A DNA stretch of 55,306 nt from Eubacteriales bacterium (GTDB lineage: Bacteria; Bacillota; Clostridia; Saccharofermentanales; UBA5734): positions 20,035 to 75,340 of the forward strand of contig JAQUDJ010000004.1 of assembly GCA_028685755.1 (NCBI GenBank). Direction: 5' to 3'. Positions within the stretch are counted from its first letter, which is position 1, and every line of letters begins with the position of its first letter. This document shows positions 9,155 through 17,024 of the stretch, one piece after another. Both the position numbers and the translations under genes were made by a program. The notes beneath the pieces were generated by a model. The model saw only the letters and a program-made list of their open reading frames with translations. It made no database searches and had not been told where the DNA came from.

Positions 9155-9382
9155 ATGAATTCTATCTTATTAAAAGTCGGGGGCATGACCTGCCAACATT
9201 GCGTCAAACACGTCACAGAAGCGCTTCAAGAATTACCGGGTGTCGTTGCCGTATCAGTTGATTTAGTTTCAGGTAAGGCGACCGTTGAAATCGAAGAAGC
9301 CTATTTTAATATGGATGAAGCTGCCGAAGCGATCGCGGATGCAGGATATGATTTCCTTGGACAACTCGAACCGTTGTCATAG
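9155..9382 (+). CDS. CopZ-like heavy-metal-associated domain protein
   Basis: A 75-residue single HMA domain with the metal site GGMTCQHCVKHV (C13 and C16) near the N-terminus, followed by the beta-alpha-beta pattern of ferredoxin-like metallochaperones. Such proteins bind Cu(I) and pass it to a copper P-type ATPase. A good AAAGGAGA binding site precedes the ATG. No copper ATPase or CsoR/CopY regulator is adjacent, so it stands alone here. Metal specificity (Cu rather than another soft metal) is inferred from the MTCxxC motif. Confidence 0.88.
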   Translation: MNSILLKVGGMTCQHCVKHVTEALQELPGVVAVSVDLVSGKATVEIEEAYFNMDEAAEAIADAGYDFLGQLEPLS

Positions 9383-9443
9383 TGCACAAAAACGCAATAC
9401 ACTATTGTGATCAATGCACAAACACTGTGTAAATTCACCGAAA

Positions 9444-9511
9444 TGTCAATAAAATGACAGGGAATATTTGAGATTTTCGTCAATTGAATTGAAAAATGAC
9501 TGCGATATAAT
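9444..9511 (+). promoter_or_regulatory. promoter with upstream palindrome for the 85-residue small gene
   Basis: TTGAAT (9484-9489) and TATAAT (9506-9511) with a 16-nt spacer. Transcription would start near 9518, leaving a leader of about 100 nt before the ATG at 9621. A TGTCA-N6-TGACA palindrome at 9444-9459 lies just upstream and could bind a regulator. The rest of the 238-bp gap (9383-9620) shows nothing else clear. Confidence 0.6.
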
Positions 9512-9620
9512 GAAAATGCAAACGAAATTAGCAGTTCAACGGACTGTTTAGCGTTTGACCAAATGAGTAAATGAATTGATGAATGTCAACAAACAAATAT
9601 CCTTAAGGAGGATACAGACC

Positions 9621-9878
9621 ATGGGCCGTGCATTTAACATGAATAATATTGATGTGAAAAATTTTCTCAAGGCGCTCGATAATTGCAAAGGTGACGTCAT
9701 GCTGGTCACAGCAGAGAACGATCGTTTCAATCTGAAGAGCAAACTTAGCCAATTAGCGGGTGTTATCAATCTTATCGAAGGGGGTCGAATTCTCGACGCC
9801 AAGATCTATTGCGATAACGCCGAAGATGAATCCTACTTGTTCCGCTTGAATTTGTTTGGCGAAACAACCGCTGAATAA
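9621..9878 (+). CDS. conserved small clostridial protein of unknown function
   Basis: 85 residues: MGRAFNMNNIDVKNF, then CKGDVMLVTAENDRFNLKSK (about residues 20-40) and a hydrophobic LAGVINLIEGGRI stretch. It resembles short clostridial proteins with the pattern KGxVxLVTxEGDRLNLKSKL that databases often misname polyA polymerase; no nucleotidyltransferase motif is visible and I assign no function. Start chosen at 9621, where AAGGAGG lies 9 nt upstream. An ATG at 9576 in the same frame has no ribosome binding site. It has its own promoter (9484-9511) and terminator (9933-9965), so it is a monocistronic unit, which hints at a high or independently controlled level. Confidence 0.75.
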   Translation: MGRAFNMNNIDVKNFLKALDNCKGDVMLVTAENDRFNLKSKLSQLAGVINLIEGGRILDAKIYCDNAEDESYLFRLNLFGETTAE

Positions 9879-9932
9879 TTCACCTTTCCAGACCGCTAAC
9901 TTTTTGATCAAGCCTTTTCAAACCGCCATTAT

Positions 9933-9965
9933 TGCAAATCAGAGTAATCTGATTTGCATTTTTTA
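9933..9965 (+). terminator. terminator of the small-gene unit
   Basis: GCAAATCAGA (9934-9943), loop GTAA, TCTGATTTGC (9948-9957): a perfect 10-bp stem followed by about six T. Confidence 0.92.
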
Positions 9966-9974
9966 TAGCCACTG

Positions 9975-10003
9975 CTGTCAGAGACCAGATAATTTGGTAC
10001 TAT
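9975..10003 (+). promoter_or_regulatory. promoter predicting a leaderless thpR-like mRNA
   Basis: CTGTCA (9975-9980), 17-nt spacer, TACTAT (9998-10003) preceded by TGG (extended -10). Only 6 nt separate the -10 from the ATG at 10010, so the transcript should start at or next to the start codon. No Shine-Dalgarno is present. Confidence 0.55.
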
Positions 10004-10009
10004 TTAACA

Positions 10010-10546
10010 ATGGATTATGCGTTGATAGCTTGTTTTGAATCGGTAGGCGATTACAAAGTCCGTCGCCTCATGCGCCATTTGGCGGAGAATAATGTGAATG
10101 ATATCTATGAGCAATTCGGCTTCAAGCCGCATATCACGCTCACTGAGTTTTCGACGGATAATTTTTCGGCAGTCTGTGATTTAATCAATTCTCTAGCAAA
10201 TCGATTAGATTCAGTCGATGTGCGTTTTTCAAGTCTCGGGATTTTTCCTGGTCAACAAGGTGTTTTCCATTTAGTACCGACGATCAACGAATCCCTTTTG
10301 GCGATGCAACGCAGCGTGCGCACCGCACTTGCACCATTTTGTCAGGATTTTGCGCCATTTTACGAAGAAAAAGAATGGGTACCGCATTGCACGCTCGTTT
10401 TAGAGATGGATCCGCTCGAATTACCTCGAGCCTATGCGGTCATGCTTGACCAATTCCAACCTTTTGACACCCGACTCATTTCACTAGAGATCATAACGTG
10501 TTGTCCATTTCGCACCGAATTACATGCTGATTTTAGTCAATCTTAA
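10010..10546 (+). CDS. 2'-5' RNA ligase / 2H phosphoesterase family protein
   Basis: 178 residues with the two HxT motifs that define the 2H phosphoesterase superfamily: PHITLTEF (near residue 40) and PHCTLVLE (near residue 126). Members (LigT/ThpR, YjcG) act on 2',3'-cyclic phosphates or 2'-5' linkages in RNA; the in vivo substrate here is unknown. The N-terminus MDYALIACFE fits the first beta strand of the fold, so the start is probably right although there is no Shine-Dalgarno and the predicted promoter lies immediately upstream (leaderless candidate). ridA follows 18 bp downstream and is likely cotranscribed. Confidence 0.82.
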   Translation: MDYALIACFESVGDYKVRRLMRHLAENNVNDIYEQFGFKPHITLTEFSTDNFSAVCDLINSLANRLDSVDVRFSSLGIFPGQQGVFHLVPTINESLLAMQRSVRTALAPFCQDFAPFYEEKEWVPHCTLVLEMDPLELPRAYAVMLDQFQPFDTRLISLEIITCCPFRTELHADFSQS

Positions 10547-10564
10547 CCGATAGAGGAGTTTGCT

Positions 10565-10939
10565 ATGAAAATTATTTATACAAAAAATGCCCCTGAGCCG
10601 ATTGGACCGTATTCACAAGCTGTTATTGCTAATGGCCACTTGTACACATCTGGCCAAATTGGCCTCAATTCGATGACGGGCGAATTGGCTGGTCAAGACA
10701 TAGAAAGTCAAACCAAACAGGTCCTAATCAATTTAGCTGCTGTGCTCGAAGCTGCAGGTTCATCACCTGCCAAAGTCATCAAGACAACGATCTTTTTGCA
10801 GGATTTAGCTGATTTTGGAGTTGTTAATGGCTTGTACGGCTTGTTTTTTGAACCACACAAGCCGGCCCGATCGACTATTCAAGTCGCGGGGTTGCCTAAA
10901 GGGGCAAAAATTGAGATTGAGTTGATTGCAACGATTTAA
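10565..10939 (+). CDS. ridA: RidA family enamine/imine deaminase
   Basis: 124 residues matching RidA (YjgF/YER057c/UK114) throughout: IGPYSQAVIANGHLYTSGQI at the start, FLQDLADFGVVN in the middle and ARSTIQVAGLPKGAKIEIE at the end, including the arginine that binds the substrate carboxylate. RidA hydrolyses reactive 2-aminoacrylate-type enamines/imines released by PLP enzymes. GAGGAG lies upstream of the ATG. The stop codon falls in the first copy of a 20-bp tandem duplication that carries part of the downstream terminator. Confidence 0.95.
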   Translation: MKIIYTKNAPEPIGPYSQAVIANGHLYTSGQIGLNSMTGELAGQDIESQTKQVLINLAAVLEAAGSSPAKVIKTTIFLQDLADFGVVNGLYGLFFEPHKPARSTIQVAGLPKGAKIEIELIATI

Positions 10940-10975
10940 ACTGAACGAAAGCGTCTTAAAATGAACGAAAGCGTC
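10936..10975 (+). repeat. 20-bp tandem duplication at the ridA 3' end
   Basis: TTAAACTGAACGAAAGCGTC (10936-10955) is followed immediately by TTAAAATGAACGAAAGCGTC (10956-10975), one mismatch. The first copy contains the ridA stop codon; the second encodes the last residues of the convergent MFS gene and the 5' arm of the terminator. Confidence 0.9.
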
Positions 10976-12476
10976 GGAAGATCCGGCGCTTTTTTTCGTC
11001 AAAATAGGATTGCCCTGCGGCATTTGCTTCAGCGACAAAAGCGCGGAATGACATGGCAGTCGGCTCACTCAAGTTGCGAGCGAAAACGAGTAGGGTTATC
11101 ACACGTAGCGTAAACGAAATCATGAGTAGGACATGGAAGGGATTCATGATTTGGCCACGGAAAAAGGTCCATTTTGCCTGTAATAAAAAATCTTTCAACA
11201 CATCGGACAAAAAGCCGCCGAGCATAATTGCAGGAACGAACCCTAACAATGACATCGCGACGTTTTTCATTGCGAGATAGGTGCTGCGAGCCTCGTGTGG
11301 TGCTAAAAAGATCGCTAAACTCATGATGGCCAATTCAATCCCGATATTAAATGTCCCTGAAAGCATGTTAAGTGGATAAACAAACCAATTTGAATTGGGT
11401 GTCGTAAACATCCACGAGAGGGGCAGTATAGTTGAGATCCCGCACGACAAGAGTAATATCGGGCGAAAGCCATAGCGGTCGAAGGCTTGGCCAATTTTTC
11501 GCAAAAAGAGAATTGTGGCGATTGCCGGGATGATTTGCGTCATTAAAGTCATTTGACCGAGTGAAAAATGCAAGGTGTTTAGCATGTAGACGTTGTAATA
11601 CGGTCCGGATATTTGCAATGAAAAATTCCAAAAGATCGCAAAGAGTAAATAAGCACGGTATTGTTTGTGGTTCAAGGGCGCTAAAAATGCTTTGAAGGAG
11701 AAAGCGGTCTTTGTTTGTTTTTTCCCTGGGTGATACCAAGGCAAATAGGCTTTTTCTGGGGGTCTAACTTGAAAATAAAAGGCGATGTCAATCAAACCAA
11801 AAAGGGCGGCCATGCCAAAGAAAAATGTGTATTTAAAGGCCCAACCATCAAGTAGGGATAAAAGTTGGGACATAATCAGTGCATAAAAAAGCATCGCAAC
11901 GGTAAATATCATTTGCCGTGTGCTAAAGTACCGTCCTTTGATTTCACTCGGGATCATGGCGCCAAACCAGGTGTTGAGGGCAGAGTCGGCAATCCAATTA
12001 AAGGACGACATCAGGATAATCACAACGACAACGACGGTGTATGCAGAAGCGGTGCTCATTTGATGTGAAAAGAGTGGCAAGATCGCTAAAACGAAATAGA
12101 GCGTTTTGGACAGGGCAGCAAAAATGATAAAGGACGTTTTGATCTGGCCAAAGCGATTAATAAATAGGGTAAACGGTATTTGAATCAGGACTGTGATGAA
12201 GGGTAGTGTGAGAATCAGGCCATAGGCGCTGTCACTGATCCCAAGATGATTCTTGAGATAGGCTGTAAAGAGCGGTGAGGCACCGGGGTAGCCTGTAATT
12301 ACAAACAGGACAATTCCAAAAACAATTGAGAGAATCGCACCCCGCAAGTCACGCCGAGTTGGCTGATCGAGCATCATGCCATAGCTTGAGCGCATCTCAT
12401 GTGGCGCTGTTTCGGTGTGATTATCTTCTAACGATTGTGTCGGTAAAGCAGCGTTTCGATCAAGCGGGAATTTCAT
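10956..12476 (-). CDS. MFS transporter, substrate unknown
   Basis: 506 residues with about twelve hydrophobic segments, starting after a 45-residue polar N-terminal tail (first helix about GAILSIVFGIVLFVITGYPG). INRFGQIK between helices 2 and 3 and IGQAFDRYGFRP in the second half resemble MFS loop motifs. The C-terminus is a basic tail (KKRRIFRRFRSF). I cannot assign a substrate. The start has an AAAGGGGG binding site and an extended -10 box. The gene is divergent from the ECF sigma operon and convergent with ridA, whose terminator it overlaps; it is a single-gene unit. Confidence 0.85.
   Translation of the reverse strand: MKFPLDRNAALPTQSLEDNHTETAPHEMRSSYGMMLDQPTRRDLRGAILSIVFGIVLFVITGYPGASPLFTAYLKNHLGISDSAYGLILTLPFITVLIQIPFTLFINRFGQIKTSFIIFAALSKTLYFVLAILPLFSHQMSTASAYTVVVVVIILMSSFNWIADSALNTWFGAMIPSEIKGRYFSTRQMIFTVAMLFYALIMSQLLSLLDGWAFKYTFFFGMAALFGLIDIAFYFQVRPPEKAYLPWYHPGKKQTKTAFSFKAFLAPLNHKQYRAYLLFAIFWNFSLQISGPYYNVYMLNTLHFSLGQMTLMTQIIPAIATILFLRKIGQAFDRYGFRPILLLSCGISTILPLSWMFTTPNSNWFVYPLNMLSGTFNIGIELAIMSLAIFLAPHEARSTYLAMKNVAMSLLGFVPAIMLGGFLSDVLKDFLLQAKWTFFRGQIMNPFHVLLMISFTLRVITLLVFARNLSEPTAMSFRAFVAEANAAGQSYFDEKKRRIFRRFRSF
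10968..10996 (+). terminator. ridA terminator inside the MFS coding region
   Basis: AAAGCGTCGGA (10968-10978), loop AGA, TCCGGCGCTTT (10982-10992) with one G-T pair, then a run of T to 10996. It lies within the last codons of the convergent MFS gene. Confidence 0.85.
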
Positions 12477-12502
12477 GGGTGCCCCCTTTGGCGGTCGCGT
12501 TT

Positions 12503-12511
12503 ATTATACCA
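12503..12511 (-). promoter_or_regulatory. extended -10 promoter of the MFS gene
   Basis: On the minus strand TGGTATAAT (12511-12503) gives a start near 12496, 20 nt before the ATG. The -35 is weak (CCAATT region), typical of extended -10 promoters. The divergent sigma-factor promoter is about 60 bp away. Confidence 0.6.
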
Positions 12512-12551
12512 CTTACGACCGTTTTAATTGGCCATAGCGAAGTATTAAATC

Positions 12552-12579
12552 CAGACAAATCGCGTGCCTATGATATAAT
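12552..12579 (+). promoter_or_regulatory. promoter of the ECF sigma/anti-sigma/polA operon
   Basis: CAGACA (12552-12557), 16-nt spacer, TATAAT (12574-12579) preceded by TGA (extended -10). The predicted start near 12586 is 28 nt before the sigma-factor ATG. It looks like a sigma-A promoter; I did not find a clear ECF-type AAC...CGTC pair, so autoregulation is not shown. Confidence 0.6.
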
Positions 12580-12613
12580 AACGACGACTAATTTTCATGG
12601 CAAAGGCGGATCA

Positions 12614-13225
12614 ATGGCCGATCTCAACGAACAAGGTTTATTGCAAAAAGCACAAAACGGCGACACGGAGGCCTTCGATGAAATCGTGCAGCTTTATTTG
12701 CCGCGAATTTATCGGTTGTGTTTCAATTGGACCGGCCATCAACAAGATGCGGAGGATTGTACGCAAGAATCCTTTCTAAAAGCTTATCGGGCCTTAGCTA
12801 ACTATCGGGGTCAATCGTCTTTTTATACGTGGTTATATCGAATTGCCGCAAATACTTGCCATGATTTTCATCGTTCAAAGAAAAATCAAACGTTTGTTTT
12901 TCTCGATCAAACTTTTGGTGAAGATGAACAACCGGTGCAACTTGCTGATCAGGGCTTTTTGCCGGATGAAATTGCGATCAATCACGAACTTGGTGTCACA
13001 CTTTGCCAGAGCATTCAACAGCTTAATGAGCCGATGCGTGATGTCTTGATTTTGCGCGATGTCGAAGGTTTTTCTTATGGTGAGATTGCTCAGTTGCTAA
13101 AAATATCTGAGGGCACAGTCAAATCGCGCTTGTTTCGTGGCCGTGGCCAAGTCGTCCGCACGCTGCAGCGGGAACAAATTAGCCAGGAATCGCGTCATAT
13201 TCAGCAAGGGAGGGTTGCGCCGTGA
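12614..13225 (+). CDS. ECF-type RNA polymerase sigma factor
   Basis: 203 residues with sigma region 2 (GDTEAFDEIVQLYLPRIYRL; DAEDCTQESFLKAYRALANY; FYTWLYRIAAN) and region 4 (LNEPMRDVLILRDVEGFSYG; ISEGTVKSRLFRGR), and no regions 1 or 3: an extracytoplasmic-function sigma factor of the RpoE/SigW kind. It directs RNA polymerase to a stress regulon. Start at ATG 12614 with AAAGGCGG upstream; the frame is open further upstream but that part runs through the promoter. It overlaps the anti-sigma gene by 4 bp. Trigger and regulon are unknown. Confidence 0.92.
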   Translation: MADLNEQGLLQKAQNGDTEAFDEIVQLYLPRIYRLCFNWTGHQQDAEDCTQESFLKAYRALANYRGQSSFYTWLYRIAANTCHDFHRSKKNQTFVFLDQTFGEDEQPVQLADQGFLPDEIAINHELGVTLCQSIQQLNEPMRDVLILRDVEGFSYGEIAQLLKISEGTVKSRLFRGRGQVVRTLQREQISQESRHIQQGRVAP

Positions 13226-14193
13226 ACAATTGGCTACATCAACTGTCCGCTGACCAGCGCGATTTGATCCTTTTTGATTATGCTGAAGGGTTATTGGCTA
13301 TTGCCGATGTCAAACGATTAGAAGACCACTTAAGCGGTTGTGATGCTTGTCGCGATCAACTAGCTGAATATCAGCGATGGACGAAGGATTATGCACCGGC
13401 TATCCAAAGTATGCAGCGTGATTTAAAAACGCTGTCACCGTTAGATGGACTTTCAGAGAAGATCAAGTTAGCAATATTAAATGAGCCTATCTTAGCAGCC
13501 CGATCAAAATCTGAGATTAAAGTCATCAAACCGCAACATATTTGGGCACTGCCATCGCGCTTCCGATCGAGCTCAGTTGTTCGGCGTTGGGCGAGTATCG
13601 CGGCGGCTGTTGTCATTTTAGTTGGGGCTGGATTAGTCTACCAAAATTCACAACTCCAGTCAGCATTTCAATCAACTTGGCAACCTCAAGGCAAACAAGC
13701 GAACGAGCTCAATTTAGCGATGGCTGCTGATGAAGCGCTGCCTGCAGATTCCCCTATCGCTGCAGATGCGCCGCAAACTGAAATGGCACCGACTTTAGCT
13801 GGGGAAGGCCAAGCAAGGCTATTTATGACAGCACCGATCCCGGTGTGGGCGGATGCCTTGGCGGCAGACTTTATCTTGCCTTTAGCCGATGCGTCCGATC
13901 CAAGCCGACTGTTGACTGTGCGCGATTTGATGCCATCGGTAATAGCTGCAATTTGGCTAGACCCTGACGTGCTGATCGCCGCCATTCCAAAATATGAGAG
14001 TCAAAAAATAGTTGCCGCATTGGAACAAGCGATACTTCAATTGACACCGGAAAGCGCGATAATGCTCAACGATCAACAATCGATTGAAGCGCTCTTAGAG
14101 ACATATCTTTCACCTGACGATCGCGCACTAGCAAGGCCAATAATTCTTCAACCCGATTGTGATTATCTTGTAATAAGCATCGGAGGACATTAA
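13222..14193 (+). CDS. zinc-finger anti-sigma factor, membrane-anchored
   Basis: 323 residues. The N-terminal ZAS-type zinc motif H36-x3-C40-x2-C43 (HLSGCDACRDQL) is the known sigma-binding fold. One transmembrane helix follows at about 123-140 (RWASIAAAVVILVGAGLVY), then an extracytoplasmic domain of about 180 residues, Ala/Asp/Leu-rich, without a motif I recognise. GTG start overlapping the sigma gene (GTGA) with GGGAGGG upstream. By family, it holds the sigma factor at the membrane until a signal, often proteolysis, frees it. polA starts 1 bp after its stop. Confidence 0.88.
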   Translation: MNNWLHQLSADQRDLILFDYAEGLLAIADVKRLEDHLSGCDACRDQLAEYQRWTKDYAPAIQSMQRDLKTLSPLDGLSEKIKLAILNEPILAARSKSEIKVIKPQHIWALPSRFRSSSVVRRWASIAAAVVILVGAGLVYQNSQLQSAFQSTWQPQGKQANELNLAMAADEALPADSPIAADAPQTEMAPTLAGEGQARLFMTAPIPVWADALAADFILPLADASDPSRLLTVRDLMPSVIAAIWLDPDVLIAAIPKYESQKIVAALEQAILQLTPESAIMLNDQQSIEALLETYLSPDDRALARPIILQPDCDYLVISIGGH

Positions 14194-14194
14194 A

Positions 14195-16966
14195 TTGAAC
14201 CCAAAACTGATGCTGATTGATGGCAACAGCTTAATTAACCGGGCATTTTTTGGTTTAGCTGGTCGGAGCCGCTTGACTGCACCCGATGGCACGCCGACTG
14301 GTGCGCTTTTTGCGTTTATCAATATGTACTTGCGGTTTTGCGATGAATTAGGTCCGGATAAAGTCATTGCGGCATTTGATCGCAAAGAACCGACGTTTAG
14401 GCACGCCCTATATGATGGTTACAAGTCAACGCGTAAGGGCATGCCCGATGATTTGGCTGCTCAGATGCCGATTTTAAAGAAACTGGTCGGTTTGCTAGGC
14501 ATTGGCCAAATTGAAATGCCTGGTTACGAAGCGGATGATTTAATAGGAACCCTCGCTAAGACTGCTGCGGCAACGGGCTTTGACGTCGTGATCCTAACTG
14601 GTGACAAAGATAGTTTTCAGTTGGTTGATGACCACATTTCAATCTGGCAACCGGTCACGAAAACCGGCAAAACCGAAGTGCAAAAATATGATTTTGCAAG
14701 TATCGTCGAACGCTATGGGATAAGACCGGAACAATTTGTCGATTTGAAAGCCCTGATGGGTGATCCGTCGGACAACATTCCAGGTGTTCGTGGTATCGGC
14801 GAGAAGGGTGCGATGGATTTGATTGCCCAATTTGGCAGTTTAGATGCATTGTATGCGCAGATCGATCAGGTCAAAGCGACTCTAGCTGTTAAACTGCGGG
14901 AAAGTCGTGAAATGGCCTATTTGTCACAAACCTTGTCACGAATCAATTGTGACGTTCCATTAACCGTTTCCCTGCAAGACTTAAACGGTCTAGAAATGGA
15001 TCGAGCCGGGCTTAAAGCGGCGTTGATGGAACTAGACTTCCGCAGCTTGATCAATCGCCTAGGCTTAACAAATGAAAACGGACTAACACAAGACCAACTA
15101 GTACCGCAAGAAACGTTGTTAGTAGAAGCTAGTGATATCAGCAGCTTCGTGATCGCACTTGAACAGGCCCAAAAGAGCCAAGATGTGATGGCCTGGGTCA
15201 TCGCTCCAGACCACTCGTTCCGTTGGCAGTTGGCAAGTCGGGATCCCTTAGCTGTTCAGACTGTTGCGCCGGACCATTTTAGTGCCGCCTGGGAAAATCT
15301 CGTCAAATCAGGCATTAGCACTATTTGTTACGACTACAAGAGGTCATTACGTCAATATCAATTAATGCCGCTAAGAGGTCCAATTTACGATGTGGTTGTA
15401 GCAGCCTATCTCTTGAATCAGCTTGAAGGTAAACCGGACTTAGAGCGCCTGTATCAACGAGCGACTAACCAATCCTGGCCGTGGTCGATTATCCCAACGC
15501 AAGATGTATCACTAGCACTGACAGCGCTTGCATCGCCGACTGGTGAAACTTCAGCTACTCAAGCAACGCGTAAATTTGTGCAACAGGATCTGTTCTCGAT
15601 AGCTGATACGGTTGATTCACTACAAATACCTGAACAAGTCCAGTCAATCCGCGCTGCAGTCCTCGAAGAAACACCCGTCGCCGTTATTGCAATACAACGG
15701 ATGGCTCAAGCCCAAAAAAAGGCAATTGATGAGCGTGGGATCAGTCGCTTGGCGTATGACATCGAACTGCCGTTAGCTGGCATTCTCGCACAAATGGAAT
15801 TAAAGGGATTTTCGATCGATCAGACTGTCTTAGCGGATTTATCTGAATCGATGCAGCTCCGGATCGACGCCTTGCAAAATGACGTTTATGCCTTGAGTGG
15901 CAAAACCTTTAATCTCCAATCACCCAAACAGTTAGGTCAAGTTCTGTTTGAACATTTGGGACTCTCAACGGGTAAAAAGCGGACGGGTGGTAATTATTCA
16001 ACTGATTCTGAAGAACTCGAACGTTTGATGGACCAACACCCGGTTATAGCACTCATTATCGAGCATCGGTTACTTGCCAAACTGCGTTCGACATTTGTCG
16101 AAGGCTTACGCAAAGCGATCGATCCAATTGATGGACGGGTACATACGACTTTTAATCAGGTCTTAACAGCAACGGGCCGATTGAGTAGCACGGATCCTAA
16201 TTTGCAAAATATTCCGATTCGCTCGGAACAAGGAAATAAAATTCGTTCAGCATTTGTTGCTGCGCCCGGGTTTGTATTACTCGATGCCGATTACTCGCAG
16301 ATTGAATTACGCTTGCTAGCCCATTTGGCCCAAGATCCTGCGATGTTATCAGCATTTAATCGTCATGAAGATATCCATATGAATACGGCATGTCATATTT
16401 TCAACTTACCCCCCGAACTCATCACAACTGGGCAACGTTCAATTGCCAAAACGATGAATTTTAGTATTGTTTATGGGATCAGTGATTTTGGCTTAGCCCG
16501 TGATTTGGGCGTGTCGTTTAAGCTCGCCCATGAATATATCGAAGGCTATAATCAACAGTACCCGCATGTTCGCAGTTATCTAGATGGCTTAGTCAAAAAA
16601 GCGTATGAAACTGGATATGTCGAAACCTTGTTTGGTCGGCGCCGCTTTTTACCGGAATTACAATCGGCCAACCGTAATTTGCGCCAATTTGGCGAACGGG
16701 CGGCGATGAATACACCTATCCAAGGGACGGCTGCGGATTTGATAAAGCTTGCGATGGTTCGAACCCAAAATCTATTCGATGAAGCAGGTTTAACATCACG
16801 TCTCGTGCTTCAAGTCCACGATGAATTGATTGTCGAAGCGCCCTTAGCTGAAGCAGATCAGGCTGCCGACTTGCTCAAGCTTGCGATGGAAAATGCGTTG
16901 CAGCTGGATGTGCCGCTGATTGCCGAGGTCCATCAAGGTCAGCGATGGAGCGACTGTAAGGACTAA
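14195..16966 (+). CDS. polA: DNA polymerase I
   Basis: 923 residues. The 5'-3' exonuclease domain (about 1-290) shows LMLIDGNSLINRAFFG, YEADDLIGTLA, LTGDKDSFQLV and GDPSDNIPGVRGIGEKGA. The middle domain (about 300-510) lacks the DxE exo I motif, so proofreading is predicted to be absent, as in Taq and Bacillus Pol I. The polymerase domain has motif A DADYSQIELRLLAHLAQD, motif B RSIAKTMNFSIVYGISDFGL and motif C QVHDELIVE. It fills gaps in repair and removes Okazaki primers. TTG start with GGAGG 8 nt upstream, inside the anti-sigma gene, so it is probably translated from the ECF operon mRNA. coaE follows after 58 bp. Confidence 0.97.
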   Translation: MNPKLMLIDGNSLINRAFFGLAGRSRLTAPDGTPTGALFAFINMYLRFCDELGPDKVIAAFDRKEPTFRHALYDGYKSTRKGMPDDLAAQMPILKKLVGLLGIGQIEMPGYEADDLIGTLAKTAAATGFDVVILTGDKDSFQLVDDHISIWQPVTKTGKTEVQKYDFASIVERYGIRPEQFVDLKALMGDPSDNIPGVRGIGEKGAMDLIAQFGSLDALYAQIDQVKATLAVKLRESREMAYLSQTLSRINCDVPLTVSLQDLNGLEMDRAGLKAALMELDFRSLINRLGLTNENGLTQDQLVPQETLLVEASDISSFVIALEQAQKSQDVMAWVIAPDHSFRWQLASRDPLAVQTVAPDHFSAAWENLVKSGISTICYDYKRSLRQYQLMPLRGPIYDVVVAAYLLNQLEGKPDLERLYQRATNQSWPWSIIPTQDVSLALTALASPTGETSATQATRKFVQQDLFSIADTVDSLQIPEQVQSIRAAVLEETPVAVIAIQRMAQAQKKAIDERGISRLAYDIELPLAGILAQMELKGFSIDQTVLADLSESMQLRIDALQNDVYALSGKTFNLQSPKQLGQVLFEHLGLSTGKKRTGGNYSTDSEELERLMDQHPVIALIIEHRLLAKLRSTFVEGLRKAIDPIDGRVHTTFNQVLTATGRLSSTDPNLQNIPIRSEQGNKIRSAFVAAPGFVLLDADYSQIELRLLAHLAQDPAMLSAFNRHEDIHMNTACHIFNLPPELITTGQRSIAKTMNFSIVYGISDFGLARDLGVSFKLAHEYIEGYNQQYPHVRSYLDGLVKKAYETGYVETLFGRRRFLPELQSANRNLRQFGERAAMNTPIQGTAADLIKLAMVRTQNLFDEAGLTSRLVLQVHDELIVEAPLAEADQAADLLKLAMENALQLDVPLIAEVHQGQRWSDCKD

Positions 16967-17024
16967 AAGTAACATTTGACTTACCCACTGTTGATTGAAC
17001 TGACAATCTGGAGGACTTTTACTG

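Noticed and set aside
9621-9878. Calling the 85-residue protein a polyA polymerase.
   Set aside because: No nucleotidyltransferase motif is visible and the length is far too short; the name is likely a propagated annotation error.
12326-12613. Upstream extension of the ECF sigma factor frame by 96 codons.
   Set aside because: It runs through the divergent promoters and the MFS gene start; the sigma family begins at ATG 12614 with a ribosome binding site.
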